The notes under the pieces are model-generated. The model saw only the letters and a program-made list of their open reading frames with translations, had not been told where the DNA came from and did not search any database. The translations under genes and the position numbers were made by a program. From SAR92 clade bacterium H921 (GTDB taxonomy: Bacteria > Pseudomonadota > Gammaproteobacteria > Pseudomonadales > Porticoccaceae), in assembly GCA_025153755.1 (NCBI GenBank), contig JAOALD010000002.1:1-64000 (forward strand): a stretch of 64,000 nt of DNA. Direction: 5' to 3'. Of the stretch, positions 1 through 6,399 are shown in pieces (position 1 is the first letter of the stretch; the number at the start of each line of letters is the position of its first letter).

Positions 1-63
1 CGGGCTATCTCCGATAGAGTATGAAAGACAATATTTTAACGAGACTGAAAAGTGTCTAGTTAA

Positions 64-1356
64 CTAGTGGCGATTCAAACCGTCTTGTTTCTCAAGCCAT
101 TTTATTTCATCGTTAAACCATGCCAACACCTCATCCAATAAATAAGTGAGATCTTTTCCACCAGTTCCAGTTAAAATGAACCTCGCAACCTCAGAGTTTG
201 TATGGTTCATCAGGTTATAGTTTTCACCCGCCCTCCCTATAGATTCATAGAAAGAAACACAGGGAAGAGGGCAGTTTTCAGGAATGTAAACAAGTTCACC
301 TAGTCGTGGGGAAATGTGAAGTTGCGCCGCATCGATAAATGTTTTATGAGCGTCATTTAGGATCTCGCATACAGCAGATGTATTTTCAGCTTCTGCTGCT
401 ACCGTTAATGTCTTTATATTTATACCGTACGAAGTTTCAATTTCCTCGATAATGGAGCCGCCCCCCAACCTCGCCGCAGCTTCATTAAAAATCAATTCGC
501 CTTGATTGTTAATAAATATTTCAACATGAAACCCTCCATTTAGTCCAAAAGGTAAAACGTCTAGCAATAGTTTTTTAGTCAAATTAACGAGTTTCTTTGA
601 AATCTTACTAGCTGGATCAAGCATAACGGAGCCGAGACACCCTCCATTGAGATAATCAAGGTGTGTTCCCCAGTAGCGTGCAGTCGCCACAAAACACATA
701 TTCCCACCACTGACCACACCATCCACTCTATACAAATCGCCGTCTACATACTTTTCTAGTAACATAGGCATTTGACCACCGAGATCATTCCAGTGACAAG
801 TGGTTAGATAATCACGTAGTGACTTGTCGTCTTCTAGCACCACTACGCCTGACGAACCTCGGCCCATAGTAGGTTTCAAAACGACTGGGTAGCCCATTTT
901 TTTCGCAGTTTGCTGCAGCGTTAAAGGGTCATATACCAACTGAAAAGGAGAACAAGCAATACCAGAATCTATAGCGGACTGTTTCATGACATGTTTGTCA
1001 CGGAAATATATAGCCGATGCTGCTTTTAAGCCAGGTAAATTAAATTTATCACGAAGTCTAGCTGCCCTCATAATGTCAACTTCTGATAAAGCAATAATAT
1101 GAGTTATTTGTTGTTGCTCAATGAACTCTGCTAATAAGACAGGGATGAGTCCAGAGGTGTTGTAATTTTCGATATAAGTAATATCGTTTGAATATTTATC
1201 TAAGTTTTTATGAATTAACTCTTTTGAAGCGTTATTACACTGTGAAGTAACCAACTGAACACTATCTGCTCCTATTCTATTTATTTCATTTGCTGACCAT
1301 CTTTGTAAGACTTTATGTGCGGCAAGTATTAATACCTTAATCTTTTTAGTGGACAT
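64..1356 (-). CDS. ATP-grasp domain carboxylate-amine ligase
   Basis: The 430-aa product has the layout of an ATP-grasp ligase, which couples ATP hydrolysis to formation of a C-N bond through an acyl phosphate. An N-terminal Rossmann-like region (about 1-120) is followed by the ATP-binding fold. Visible there are GYPVVLKPTMGRGSSGVVV (about 155-173), LLEKYVDGDLY, and the metal-binding end GGFHVEIFI...LIFNEAAARLGGG (about 275-300). It resembles free-standing ATP-grasp enzymes of peptide or amino-acid metabolism rather than purine or carbamoyl-phosphate enzymes. The substrate cannot be read from sequence. It lies at the edge of an island of double-glycine peptide genes on the same strand, so a role in peptide modification is possible but only inferred. 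The start ATG follows an AGAGG-rich stretch. Confidence 0.85.
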   Translation of the reverse strand: MSTKKIKVLILAAHKVLQRWSANEINRIGADSVQLVTSQCNNASKELIHKNLDKYSNDITYIENYNTSGLIPVLLAEFIEQQQITHIIALSEVDIMRAARLRDKFNLPGLKAASAIYFRDKHVMKQSAIDSGIACSPFQLVYDPLTLQQTAKKMGYPVVLKPTMGRGSSGVVVLEDDKSLRDYLTTCHWNDLGGQMPMLLEKYVDGDLYRVDGVVSGGNMCFVATARYWGTHLDYLNGGCLGSVMLDPASKISKKLVNLTKKLLLDVLPFGLNGGFHVEIFINNQGELIFNEAAARLGGGSIIEEIETSYGINIKTLTVAAEAENTSAVCEILNDAHKTFIDAAQLHISPRLGELVYIPENCPLPCVSFYESIGRAGENYNLMNHTNSEVARFILTGTGGKDLTYLLDEVLAWFNDEIKWLEKQDGLNRH

Positions 1357-1467
1357 CCTTTGTCGTACCTCTTGCTAAGTTTTTGATTTTATGGAGTAGA
1401 CAGAAAGTAAGACTTTTACTCTTTTTTATCCCCAAACACCGACACATTCTTACTTTTTTTGACTCTT

Positions 1468-1557
1468 CTACTTCCCTTCTGCTTTTGCCTTCGCTACTCC
1501 TTCCGTCTGCTGCTCGAGGCGAAGATTCGTTTCCAACTCTGCAAACACACCCAACAT
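1468..1557 (-). pseudogene. Remnant of a serine recombinase (resolvase/invertase type)
   Basis: The minus strand here encodes 29 codons, MLGVFAELETNLRLEQQTEG followed by VAKAKAEGK. This closely resembles the stretch after the catalytic domain of Tn3-type resolvases and DNA invertases (FAEFE.NL..ER..EG.AKAKA.G). A stop replaces the residue expected before the KGR motif, and neither a catalytic domain nor a DNA-binding domain is visible on either side. It is therefore a fragment of a lost recombinase gene at the edge of the accessory island. The family call rests on remembered consensus only. Confidence 0.5.
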
Positions 1558-1563
1558 ATATAG

Positions 1564-2007
1564 TTACCGTATAAAGAAGGAGTAATAAGGGTCGAACACC
1601 TTCTCACCGCACCATCTATCAATGGTCCTAGGCTTACTTTTGACAAAAATATACATAAGCGATGCCACCAAGAGATAAATTACAACCCAAAAGAAGTTCG
1701 ATCCTGAAACTGGTTCATTAAACGCTCCTTGAACCTGTAAGGTTAATGTTGCAGAAACACAGAAACCTATAAACATTGACCAAAATACCGTAATCTGATT
1801 TTTGTTCATTTTCTTCTCAGCAAATAATCTGAGGACATGCCATATAATTATTGTTGGCAGTGCTACCAAAGGTGGAACAATCATAGTGGCATATATTGGA
1901 GAAACCTGAAAAAAATCAATAATAAAAAAGGATGCTACAAAAAAGACAGGCAACACCAGTAAAAAAATCAAGGCTACCGCGCGGCTTCTAAACTTAGCGT
2001 TCATCAT
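1564..2007 (-). CDS. Four-helix membrane protein, bacteriocin-island family (immunity-like)
   Basis: The 147-aa product has about four hydrophobic segments (near 10-31, 37-62, 73-95 and 102-122) and a basic tail. It is clearly paralogous to the product encoded at 5422-5832: shared features include the KMxKNQxTVFxSMxxGFxxSAT block in the middle and VKSKPxxIDxW near the end. Small multi-helix membrane proteins beside double-glycine peptides are often self-immunity proteins, and duplication alongside the peptide genes fits that idea, but no direct evidence shows it. Two adjacent ATG codons could start translation, separated by one codon. I do not recognise a named family. Confidence 0.7.
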   Translation of the reverse strand: MMNAKFRSRAVALIFLLVLPVFFVASFFIIDFFQVSPIYATMIVPPLVALPTIIIWHVLRLFAEKKMNKNQITVFWSMFIGFCVSATLTLQVQGAFNEPVSGSNFFWVVIYLLVASLMYIFVKSKPRTIDRWCGEKVFDPYYSFFIR

Positions 2008-2075
2008 TACAGAACCCTATATATAACATCATATTACCGATCTGTTTAAGTTTTAGTGAGCATAAAATATCAGTG

Positions 2076-2576
2076 TTACCGCATACGATTAGTACGGAGT
2101 TTGTATAGGCTAATATCTATGACCGGCATAAATATAAACAGCACAGGAACCATACCTAATACATACATAAATTCAAAACCCGTATCTCGAGCCGCAAGCA
2201 TAAAAAACGTCATCACTGTAAAGCAAACAAGAATCCACTCAGCTAAGAAAATGCACTTGCCAATACCAACCTGTTTTGTATCACCAGCTTCTAACGATTG
2301 CCACTTTCTTGGAAAGAATTTGCCCTTCAAGAAAAGCCATAGAACCATTACTAACGAGAGTGGTACGACTGGCGAAAGGTCACCTTCCGCCGCCGCAGGC
2401 ATGACAAGATAAGCTGAGGCTTTAGCAAGCAAGATTATTGAGAACACTATTGTCACTGCAGCGGTAAAACTATCTCGCTGACCAGCAATAAAAACATATC
2501 TTTTGATATTTAAATTCCAAAGAACAGGAAATAATGGATTAAAACCTTGTTCTTTGCCTGCCTTGTATAAAACCAT
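2076..2576 (-). CDS. Hypothetical four-helix membrane protein
   Basis: The 166-aa protein has about four predicted membrane segments (near 35-58, 68-86, 111-130 and 135-155) and a basic C-terminus. No enzymatic motif is visible. An AGAGG ribosome-binding site lies upstream of the ATG. The first 35 bases of the gene and its leader occur again, degraded, at 4019-4055. This shows that the gene or its start was once duplicated inside the island. Its position among small membrane proteins and double-glycine peptides suggests a role in immunity or export, but this is inference. Function unknown. Confidence 0.6.
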   Translation of the reverse strand: MVLYKAGKEQGFNPLFPVLWNLNIKRYVFIAGQRDSFTAAVTIVFSIILLAKASAYLVMPAAAEGDLSPVVPLSLVMVLWLFLKGKFFPRKWQSLEAGDTKQVGIGKCIFLAEWILVCFTVMTFFMLAARDTGFEFMYVLGMVPVLFIFMPVIDISLYKLRTNRMR

Positions 2577-2598
2577 AAAAAACCTCTAAATTTTGACA

Positions 2599-2772
2599 TT
2601 AACCGAAAGCACAGATAAGCCCAAACCCAGCACTTCCTGCACCCACAACCGTTGCAGTAGCAGTAGCACCATTACCCATGGAGCTACCGGCAACTCCGAA
2701 GCCGACACTTCTAATACCCCAGCCAAGACGCGTGAATCCTGTTATTGGGCTGCTGCTTATAATAAAAACCAG
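2599..2772 (-). pseudogene. Gly/Ala-rich bacteriocin-like sequence lying in frame behind a TAG stop
   Basis: After the TAG that ends the gene at 2773-2967, the same frame stays open for 57 codons. The encoded stretch is rich in Gly, Ala, Ser and Thr (GWGIRSVGFGVAGSSMG and VVGAGSAGFGLICAFG). This is the composition of mature class II microcins and of the other peptides of the island. It has no ATG, no double-glycine leader and no clear ribosome-binding site, so it is probably the mature half of a precursor that lost its leader. Alternatively it is the tail of the preceding gene, cut off by a new stop codon. Confidence 0.4.
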
Positions 2773-2967
2773 CTAGGCGGATTCAGAGAGATCTTTTCCA
2801 AAACGGTCATTTATCGACAAAACGATGCTGCCACCGGCTAATCCGGCCAAAAAAAGAACAAAGCCAACGTCATTATTAGGTAAGAAATAGTCAAAGAAGT
2901 GATATGCCAGCGGAAATGCCACCGATCCACTCATTCTAACAACTCCACCAATCCAAATACTCTTCAT
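2773..2967 (-). CDS. Small two-helix membrane protein of the bacteriocin island
   Basis: The 64-aa protein starts at an ATG preceded by AAGGAAACTAGA, a good ribosome-binding site. It has two hydrophobic segments (about 3-25 and 35-52) and a charged tail with INDRFGKDLSE. Size and shape resemble the 64-aa protein at 4122-4316, though sequence similarity is weak. It lies 53 bp downstream of the double-glycine peptide gene at 3021-3302. A small immunity protein is a reasonable guess that the sequence cannot confirm. Reading in the same frame continues after the stop into a Gly-rich stretch. Confidence 0.55.
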   Translation of the reverse strand: MKSIWIGGVVRMSGSVAFPLAYHFFDYFLPNNDVGFVLFLAGLAGGSIVLSINDRFGKDLSESA

Positions 2968-3020
2968 TCTAGTTTCCTTAGTAAAAATAATTTAGTTAAT
3001 TCTTTTTATTATAATGTTCA

Positions 3021-3302
3021 TTAAGCAGCGCAGTATCCGCCCACAGCTCGACCTACAGCCGTACCAGCAACAGTAGATGGGCCTGACCAAAACCCAGCCC
3101 CCGCAACCGCCCCACCTGCAGCGGCCCCAAGGAATCCACAACCTGATACCGATGAACCGCCAGCAGGAAATGCGGCTGTCTGACCTATAGCATAGGCCGC
3201 CATTCCCATAGCTGCGCCAACGATGCCGCCAGCGACATTAGCTGCTCCCGGCACGCCCTCACTTACATCTTCTACTTCACTAGTTGTTAATTCTCTAATC
3301 AT
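3021..3302 (-). CDS. Double-glycine-type bacteriocin/microcin precursor
   Basis: The 93-aa product begins MIRELTTSEVEDVSEG. This leader has the hydrophobic and acidic spacing of class II bacteriocin leaders and is shared with three other genes of the island; here the usual GG is EG. The mature part (about 77 aa) is almost all Gly, Ala and small residues, with GxxxG-like repeats and two cysteines, as expected for a pore-forming class II peptide. The start is set by the conserved leader and the GAGAAAGATC just upstream; upstream in-frame ATGs lie in the promoter block. Processing normally needs a C39-peptidase ABC exporter, and the only exporter in the window is truncated. Confidence 0.75.
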   Translation of the reverse strand: MIRELTTSEVEDVSEGVPGAANVAGGIVGAAMGMAAYAIGQTAAFPAGGSSVSGCGFLGAAAGGAVAGAGFWSGPSTVAGTAVGRAVGGYCAA

Positions 3303-3323
3303 GATCTTTCTCGTTGATTTCAT

Positions 3324-3353
3324 ATATAAGTAACTTCCATATGTTACGGTCAA
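3324..3353 (-). promoter_or_regulatory. Promoter of the 3302 bacteriocin gene (duplicated block)
   Basis: On the minus strand, TTGACC (3348-3353) and TTATAT (3324-3329) are separated by 18 bp, a good sigma70 arrangement. The whole block from here to the start codon is repeated almost unchanged before the gene at 6138, which supports a shared promoter. Shorter versions without the -35 element precede the peptide genes at 5365 and 4615. Confidence 0.55.
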
Positions 3354-3433
3354 AAAAACTAAACCTTGTTCTAAATAATAGAACAAATTTATTTGTGCGT
3401 TGATAAAAGTGAAGGATTAATTATTAAGGTCCT

Positions 3434-3577
3434 TCAGCTTTCGCATAAGCTTAGCAGAGACGCTTTAGTAGACCAGAAGGCACTAATAGCAGCAAGGCCC
3501 AATACAGATAGTAGCAGGGCCCAATACAGACATTTATCTAACTTTGAGTAGAACGTAAAAGTAGGGAGCAGAGTCAA
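3434..3577 (-). CDS. Possible small single-helix membrane protein
   Basis: A TTG codon directly after the stop of the zinc-ribbon gene opens a 47-codon frame with one strong hydrophobic segment, LYWALLLSVLGLAAISAFW. No ribosome-binding site of its own is clear, so expression would depend on coupling to the upstream gene. The underlying DNA includes a two-copy 22-bp tandem repeat (from 3491 and 3513). The frame could be chance; I recognise no family. Confidence 0.25.
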   Translation of the reverse strand: MTLLPTFTFYSKLDKCLYWALLLSVLGLAAISAFWSTKASLLSLCES

Positions 3578-3877
3578 TTATTTCTCGTAGTTCTTTAAGG
3601 GAAAAAATCTAGCTGTTATCTGTTTATAACCTGAGGAAAACATCACTGTTATAACAGTCACAAGCAGTCCAGCAAGACCATATGAATTGGTAAATAAAAA
3701 ATATACGGATAGCACCGATGCAATTGAAAAAAGTATTGTATAAAAATAATTCACTTCGATTATTCTTGAGCAGTTCAGACAGCGCGCACCGTCATGGAGT
3801 TGCGCGCTGTCCACCCCTTGCTGACTGCAACAAGGGCATTTTCTCAAAGGTCTAACGCTCCCCAGACAGTATCGCAA
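3578..3877 (-). CDS. Zinc-ribbon two-helix membrane protein (paralogue 1)
   Basis: The 99-aa protein has an N-terminal zinc ribbon (RKCPCC at about 12-17 and CLNC at about 33-36), then two membrane helices (about 45-63 and 68-85) and a basic tail ending ARFFPLKNYEK. It is a close paralogue of the gene at 4875-5153. The paralogue starts only a few residues before the RKCPCC motif, so the true start here may be a TTG a few codons further in. The annotated ATG overlaps the end of the small gene at 3852-4013. Function unknown; repeated linkage to bacteriocin-type genes suggests an accessory membrane role. Confidence 0.65.
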   Translation of the reverse strand: MRYCLGSVRPLRKCPCCSQQGVDSAQLHDGARCLNCSRIIEVNYFYTILFSIASVLSVYFLFTNSYGLAGLLVTVITVMFSSGYKQITARFFPLKNYEK

Positions 3878-4013
3878 AAATCAACAAAACTGAACTTATC
3901 AAGCCTAGGTAGAGGTAGCTAGAGGGGCTATTACCCACATAGAGTGCTTGGGCAATTTGAAGCCCATTAAGTAAGACTAAAATAGCCGAACAAATGTAAA
4001 TAATTTTTTTCAT
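3852..4013 (-). CDS. Small two-helix membrane protein
   Basis: A 53-codon frame starts at an ATG preceded by AAGGAAT. The product begins MKKIIYICSAILVLLNGLQ and has a second hydrophobic stretch ending LLIFAILSGER, so it is probably a hairpin membrane protein. It overlaps the first 26 bases of the annotated zinc-ribbon gene, suggesting coupling or a later start for that gene. The sequence just upstream is a decayed copy of the start of the gene at 2576, so this frame arose in or next to a duplicated segment. Function unknown. Confidence 0.45.
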   Translation of the reverse strand: MKKIIYICSAILVLLNGLQIAQALYVGNSPSSYLYLGLISSVLLIFAILSGER

Positions 4014-4018
4014 ATTCC

Positions 4019-4055
4019 TTGCCTATCTTGTATAAAATCATAGAAGACCTTTAAA
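4019..4055 (-). repeat. Degraded duplicate of the 2576 gene start
   Basis: The minus strand here matches the leader and first codons of the gene at 2076-2576 (2555-2591) at most positions, including the ATGxTTTTATACAAGxxAGGCAA stretch, but diverges right after. It marks an old internal duplication in the island. Confidence 0.5.
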
Positions 4056-4121
4056 TGTATAAAACGAATCTGTAGATCTTTATCACTTAATCCCTGAGCA
4101 AACTCTTTCACTTTGACAAAG

Positions 4122-4316
4122 TCACTTTTCAGAATTTCTGTCATTAGCCCAAGAAAAAACTAGAGACCAGTAACACACATTTGCTATTTGGAGTAACACA
4201 CCAATTGAGACGCCGAGCCAAAGGTCAGCAGAGAAAGGCCCCCATGCGTGAATGGTGTTTGCACAAGCTGTGGCACCACCAATCAAGAGGAAGCTTCTGA
4301 CAAAAGATTTTTGCAA
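4122..4316 (-). CDS. Small two-helix membrane protein of the bacteriocin island
   Basis: The 64-aa protein has two hydrophobic segments (about 7-24 and 32-54) and a charged end, SWANDRNSEK. It follows the double-glycine peptide gene at 4448-4615 on the same strand, mirroring the arrangement of the 64-aa protein at 2773-2967 after the peptide at 3021. That repeated order makes an immunity-type role plausible, but nothing in the sequence proves it. No named family recognised. Confidence 0.5.
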   Translation of the reverse strand: MQKSFVRSFLLIGGATACANTIHAWGPFSADLWLGVSIGVLLQIANVCYWSLVFSWANDRNSEK

Positions 4317-4447
4317 TAATGACTGTATATGTAATTAAACGCCCAAAGTATCACCCATTTAAAAGTTATTGTTAATAATTAGATGAGAAGTGGCAGGCAG
4401 AATCTATGCCGTCGCTCCGCTAATAAAACTATATGAAGCCCAATTTG

Positions 4448-4615
4448 CTAGAAGTGAGCCCCACATGCAATTGCAGCATAAGGATGTCTGGTTTTATGTG
4501 CTATTGGACAAGCTATAGAAGCAATGGCTGCACTACCTGTATTGATTACTTTTGCCACAGAAATATTTGCTCCTGCAACAAGATCCACTTCACTGAGTGT
4601 CAATTCTCTAATCAT
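4448..4615 (-). CDS. Double-glycine-type bacteriocin/microcin precursor (short)
   Basis: The 55-aa product starts MIRELTLSEVDLVAGA, the island's leader with AG in place of GG. The mature part of about 40 residues has two cysteines 16 residues apart, with IACPIAH and AAIACGAHF around them, which could form a disulfide. The start is fixed by AAGGAGAAAGATC directly upstream, identical to the site before the gene at 5365. It is much shorter than the Gly-rich paralogues and may be a divergent or eroded member. Confidence 0.65.
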   Translation of the reverse strand: MIRELTLSEVDLVAGANISVAKVINTGSAAIASIACPIAHKTRHPYAAIACGAHF

Positions 4616-4874
4616 GATCTTTCTCCTTGATTTGCTATATAAAAAAAATTCCATCTATTTGGGCTTAAAAAGCGAACCCACTGATAATGCTAGCATCAAT
4701 ACAACTGCCAGATGGGACACTTACAGGTCAAGTTTACTACTGTTTTCGTTAATCTTTTTCTTAAAGACGCTAAAAGAAATACTTTGGTGTCGCTTAAACC
4801 AACTATAAAAATAAGGCCGGCTGGCAAAACTAGACCGATACCAGGCCTTCAGCCTGGCTTATTTATAAGCTAAG

Positions 4875-5153
4875 TTATTTTTCATAAGTCTTTAACGGGA
4901 AAAATTTAGATGTTATCTGCTTGTATCCTGAAGAGAATACCACCATTACCACCGTTAAAATTAATCCTGCGAGGCCATACGAATTATCGAATAAAAATTT
5001 TACGCATAAGACGGATATAACTAACAACAGGGTTACATAAAAATGATCTAGTTCGATAATTTTTGAGCAAAATAAACAGCGCGCACCATCATAAATGTGC
5101 GCACTGTCTACACCTTGTTCTTTGCAACAAGGGCATTTTCTAAGAAGTGCCAT
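4875..5153 (-). CDS. Zinc-ribbon two-helix membrane protein (paralogue 2)
   Basis: The 92-aa protein is a near-duplicate of the one at 3578-3877. It starts MALLRKCPCC, keeps a second cysteine pair at CLFC, has two membrane helices (about 38-56 and 61-78), and ends KFFPLKTYEK. Four cysteines in CxxC pairs indicate a small zinc ribbon facing the cytoplasm or membrane surface. It follows the peptide gene at 5165-5365 by 11 bp, so the two are probably co-transcribed. The function of this family is unknown to me. Confidence 0.7.
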   Translation of the reverse strand: MALLRKCPCCKEQGVDSAHIYDGARCLFCSKIIELDHFYVTLLLVISVLCVKFLFDNSYGLAGLILTVVMVVFSSGYKQITSKFFPLKTYEK

Positions 5154-5164
5154 AGTTAGCCTGT

Positions 5165-5365
5165 TCAGAGAGCGGAGCCACCACCGTAACCACCGTAATG
5201 GCTAGCTCCCGAATATACAGCGTACACACTAAATCCTCTGCTAAGAACGTAATTACCAAATGATCTGACGGCTGTGTTAGTTCCAATAGCGTAAGCTACC
5301 GCAAGCAACGGACCAAGGCCACCACTCACATCTTCTACTTCATTTACTGTTAATTCTCTAATCAT
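5165..5365 (-). CDS. Double-glycine bacteriocin/microcin precursor
   Basis: The 66-aa product opens with MIRELTVNEVEDVSGG, a canonical double-glycine leader of 16 residues. The mature peptide (50 aa) has a hydrophobic N-terminal half and a Gly/Tyr-rich tail, SHYGGYGGGSAL. The ATG lies after AAGGAGAAAGATC, the ribosome-binding site conserved across the family. Class II peptides with such leaders are cleaved after GG and exported by peptidase-containing ABC transporters. Next downstream is a zinc-ribbon membrane protein. Confidence 0.8.
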   Translation of the reverse strand: MIRELTVNEVEDVSGGLGPLLAVAYAIGTNTAVRSFGNYVLSRGFSVYAVYSGASHYGGYGGGSAL

Positions 5366-5421
5366 GATCTTTCTCCTTGATTTGCTATATAAAAAAACTT
5401 CCATCTATATAAGCACAAGGT

Positions 5422-5832
5422 TTATTTAGTATCGTGGAACCATTTATCAATAACTTTCGGTTTACTTTTTACCAAAAGATACATCACTATTATTATTATT
5501 AAGTACACTTCAAACCAAAAAATCACGAGGCCTAGATTCAAGTTATTAAAAGCTTCCTGAATGTAAAGCCAAAATGTGGCTGAAATAAAAAAGCCTAAAA
5601 TCATCGATTTAAATACCGTTCTCTGATTTTTAGTCATTTTTCCTTTGCCAAATGCTTGTAAAAATACAAGCACAGTCATTGTTGGTATTATGGAGAAGAT
5701 ACTACGAACCATACCAGCATATAGCGAGGGAATATTGAAAACATCAGACACAAAATATGATGCGGCCAAAAAACTAGGCGCGACAACTAGAAGCATCAAA
5801 ACAACCATTCGATTTTTATATTGAGTATCCAT
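5422..5832 (-). CDS. Four-helix membrane protein, bacteriocin-island family (immunity-like)
   Basis: Starting at the ATG of MDTQYKNRM, the protein has 136 residues and about four membrane segments. It is a paralogue of the 147-aa protein at 1564-2007, sharing KMTKNQRTVFKSMILGF-like and VKSKPKVIDKW-like blocks. This start is preferred over one nine codons upstream because GGGTGG lies at the right distance before it. It sits between two double-glycine peptide genes on the same strand. An immunity or accessory role is inferred from context only. Confidence 0.7.
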   Translation of the reverse strand: MDTQYKNRMVVLMLLVVAPSFLAASYFVSDVFNIPSLYAGMVRSIFSIIPTMTVLVFLQAFGKGKMTKNQRTVFKSMILGFFISATFWLYIQEAFNNLNLGLVIFWFEVYLIIIIVMYLLVKSKPKVIDKWFHDTK

Positions 5833-5938
5833 TTCTATACCACCCTGAAGTATTAGCACCAGTTAATCCATTGTTCGATAAATTAACCAACAAATTAAAA
5901 CGAATATAAAATAAACTGGCTATAGTTTAAATTCTAGA

Positions 5939-6138
5939 CTAAGAGGCCATACTGTAAATTCCGCCTAATAGGGCACCCACCGCAAATCCAGCCAATCCTC
6001 CCATCGCAGCACCTCTCAAACCACCTGTAAAAGCACCAGCGGCAACCCTCCCACTGTTGACGCCCAACTAATTGAATGATCCATAGCATCACCGCCGCTT
6101 ACATCTTCTACTTCACTAATTGTTAATTCTCTAATCAT
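5939..6138 (-). pseudogene. Frameshifted double-glycine bacteriocin precursor
   Basis: Reading from the ATG at 6138 gives MIRELTISEVEDVSGG, the best copy of the family leader, but the frame ends after 40 codons at 6016. A switch of -1 near GTGGGAGGG (about 6045-6055) continues in a Gly/Ala-rich frame, with AAGAFTGGLRGAAMGG then LAGFAVGALLGGIYSMAS, to a stop at 5939. That tail is what a class II peptide should look like, whereas the in-frame tail is not. One base has probably been lost in a G-rich run; programmed -1 frameshifting or a sequencing error are the alternatives. No canonical slippery heptamer is visible. Confidence 0.7.
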
Positions 6139-6159
6139 AATCTTTCTCCTTGATTTGAT

Positions 6160-6189
6160 ATATAAGCAACTTCCATATGTTAAGGTCAA
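6160..6189 (-). promoter_or_regulatory. Promoter of the 6138 bacteriocin gene (duplicated block)
   Basis: On the minus strand TTGACC (6184-6189) and TTATAT (6160-6165) are spaced by 18 bp. The same block, spacing and flanking bases precede the gene at 3302. The shared AAGGAGAAAGAT ribosome-binding site follows. Confidence 0.55.
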
Positions 6190-6310
6190 AAAAAATAAAC
6201 CTTGTATTAATAATAGTAAAAATTTATGTTTTTTTTGATCAAAGTGCATGTTTAATTATTACTGTCGAGCATTGTTTGCTCAGACCTAGGGAAATAGCAA
6301 AAGAAGCGTC

Positions 6311-6369
6311 ACGGTGCCCCTTAGACACACTTTAAAATCAAACTCGCTATGGTGTGTAGGCACCATCGT
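6311..6369. repeat. Imperfect inverted repeat downstream of the ABC exporter
   Basis: GGTGCC (6313-6318) pairs with GGCACC (6359-6364) and ACACAC (6325-6330) with GTGTGT (6352-6357), with ACG/CGT outside. It can form a long hairpin between the exporter remnant and the next peptide gene. It lacks a T-run, so it is only a weak terminator candidate. Confidence 0.35.
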
Positions 6370-6399
6370 GGATTACTATTTTAATTTCTTTTCATTAAT

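Noticed and set aside
1383-1574. Plus-strand frame of 63 codons opposite the recombinase remnant
   Set aside because: Ser/Leu/Phe-rich low-complexity product with no ribosome-binding site; the recognisable coding signal is on the minus strand.
3303-3386. N-terminal extension of the bacteriocin frames (products beginning well upstream of MIREL, with a conserved SxRKI segment)
   Set aside because: The extension is the translated promoter and ribosome-binding site, which are conserved as DNA among the copies. The AAGGAGAAAGAT site fits the MIREL start, and leaders of this class begin close to the conserved motif.
3491-3534. Two-copy 22-bp tandem repeat as a regulatory repeat
   Set aside because: Only two imperfect copies, within a doubtful small frame; no support for function.
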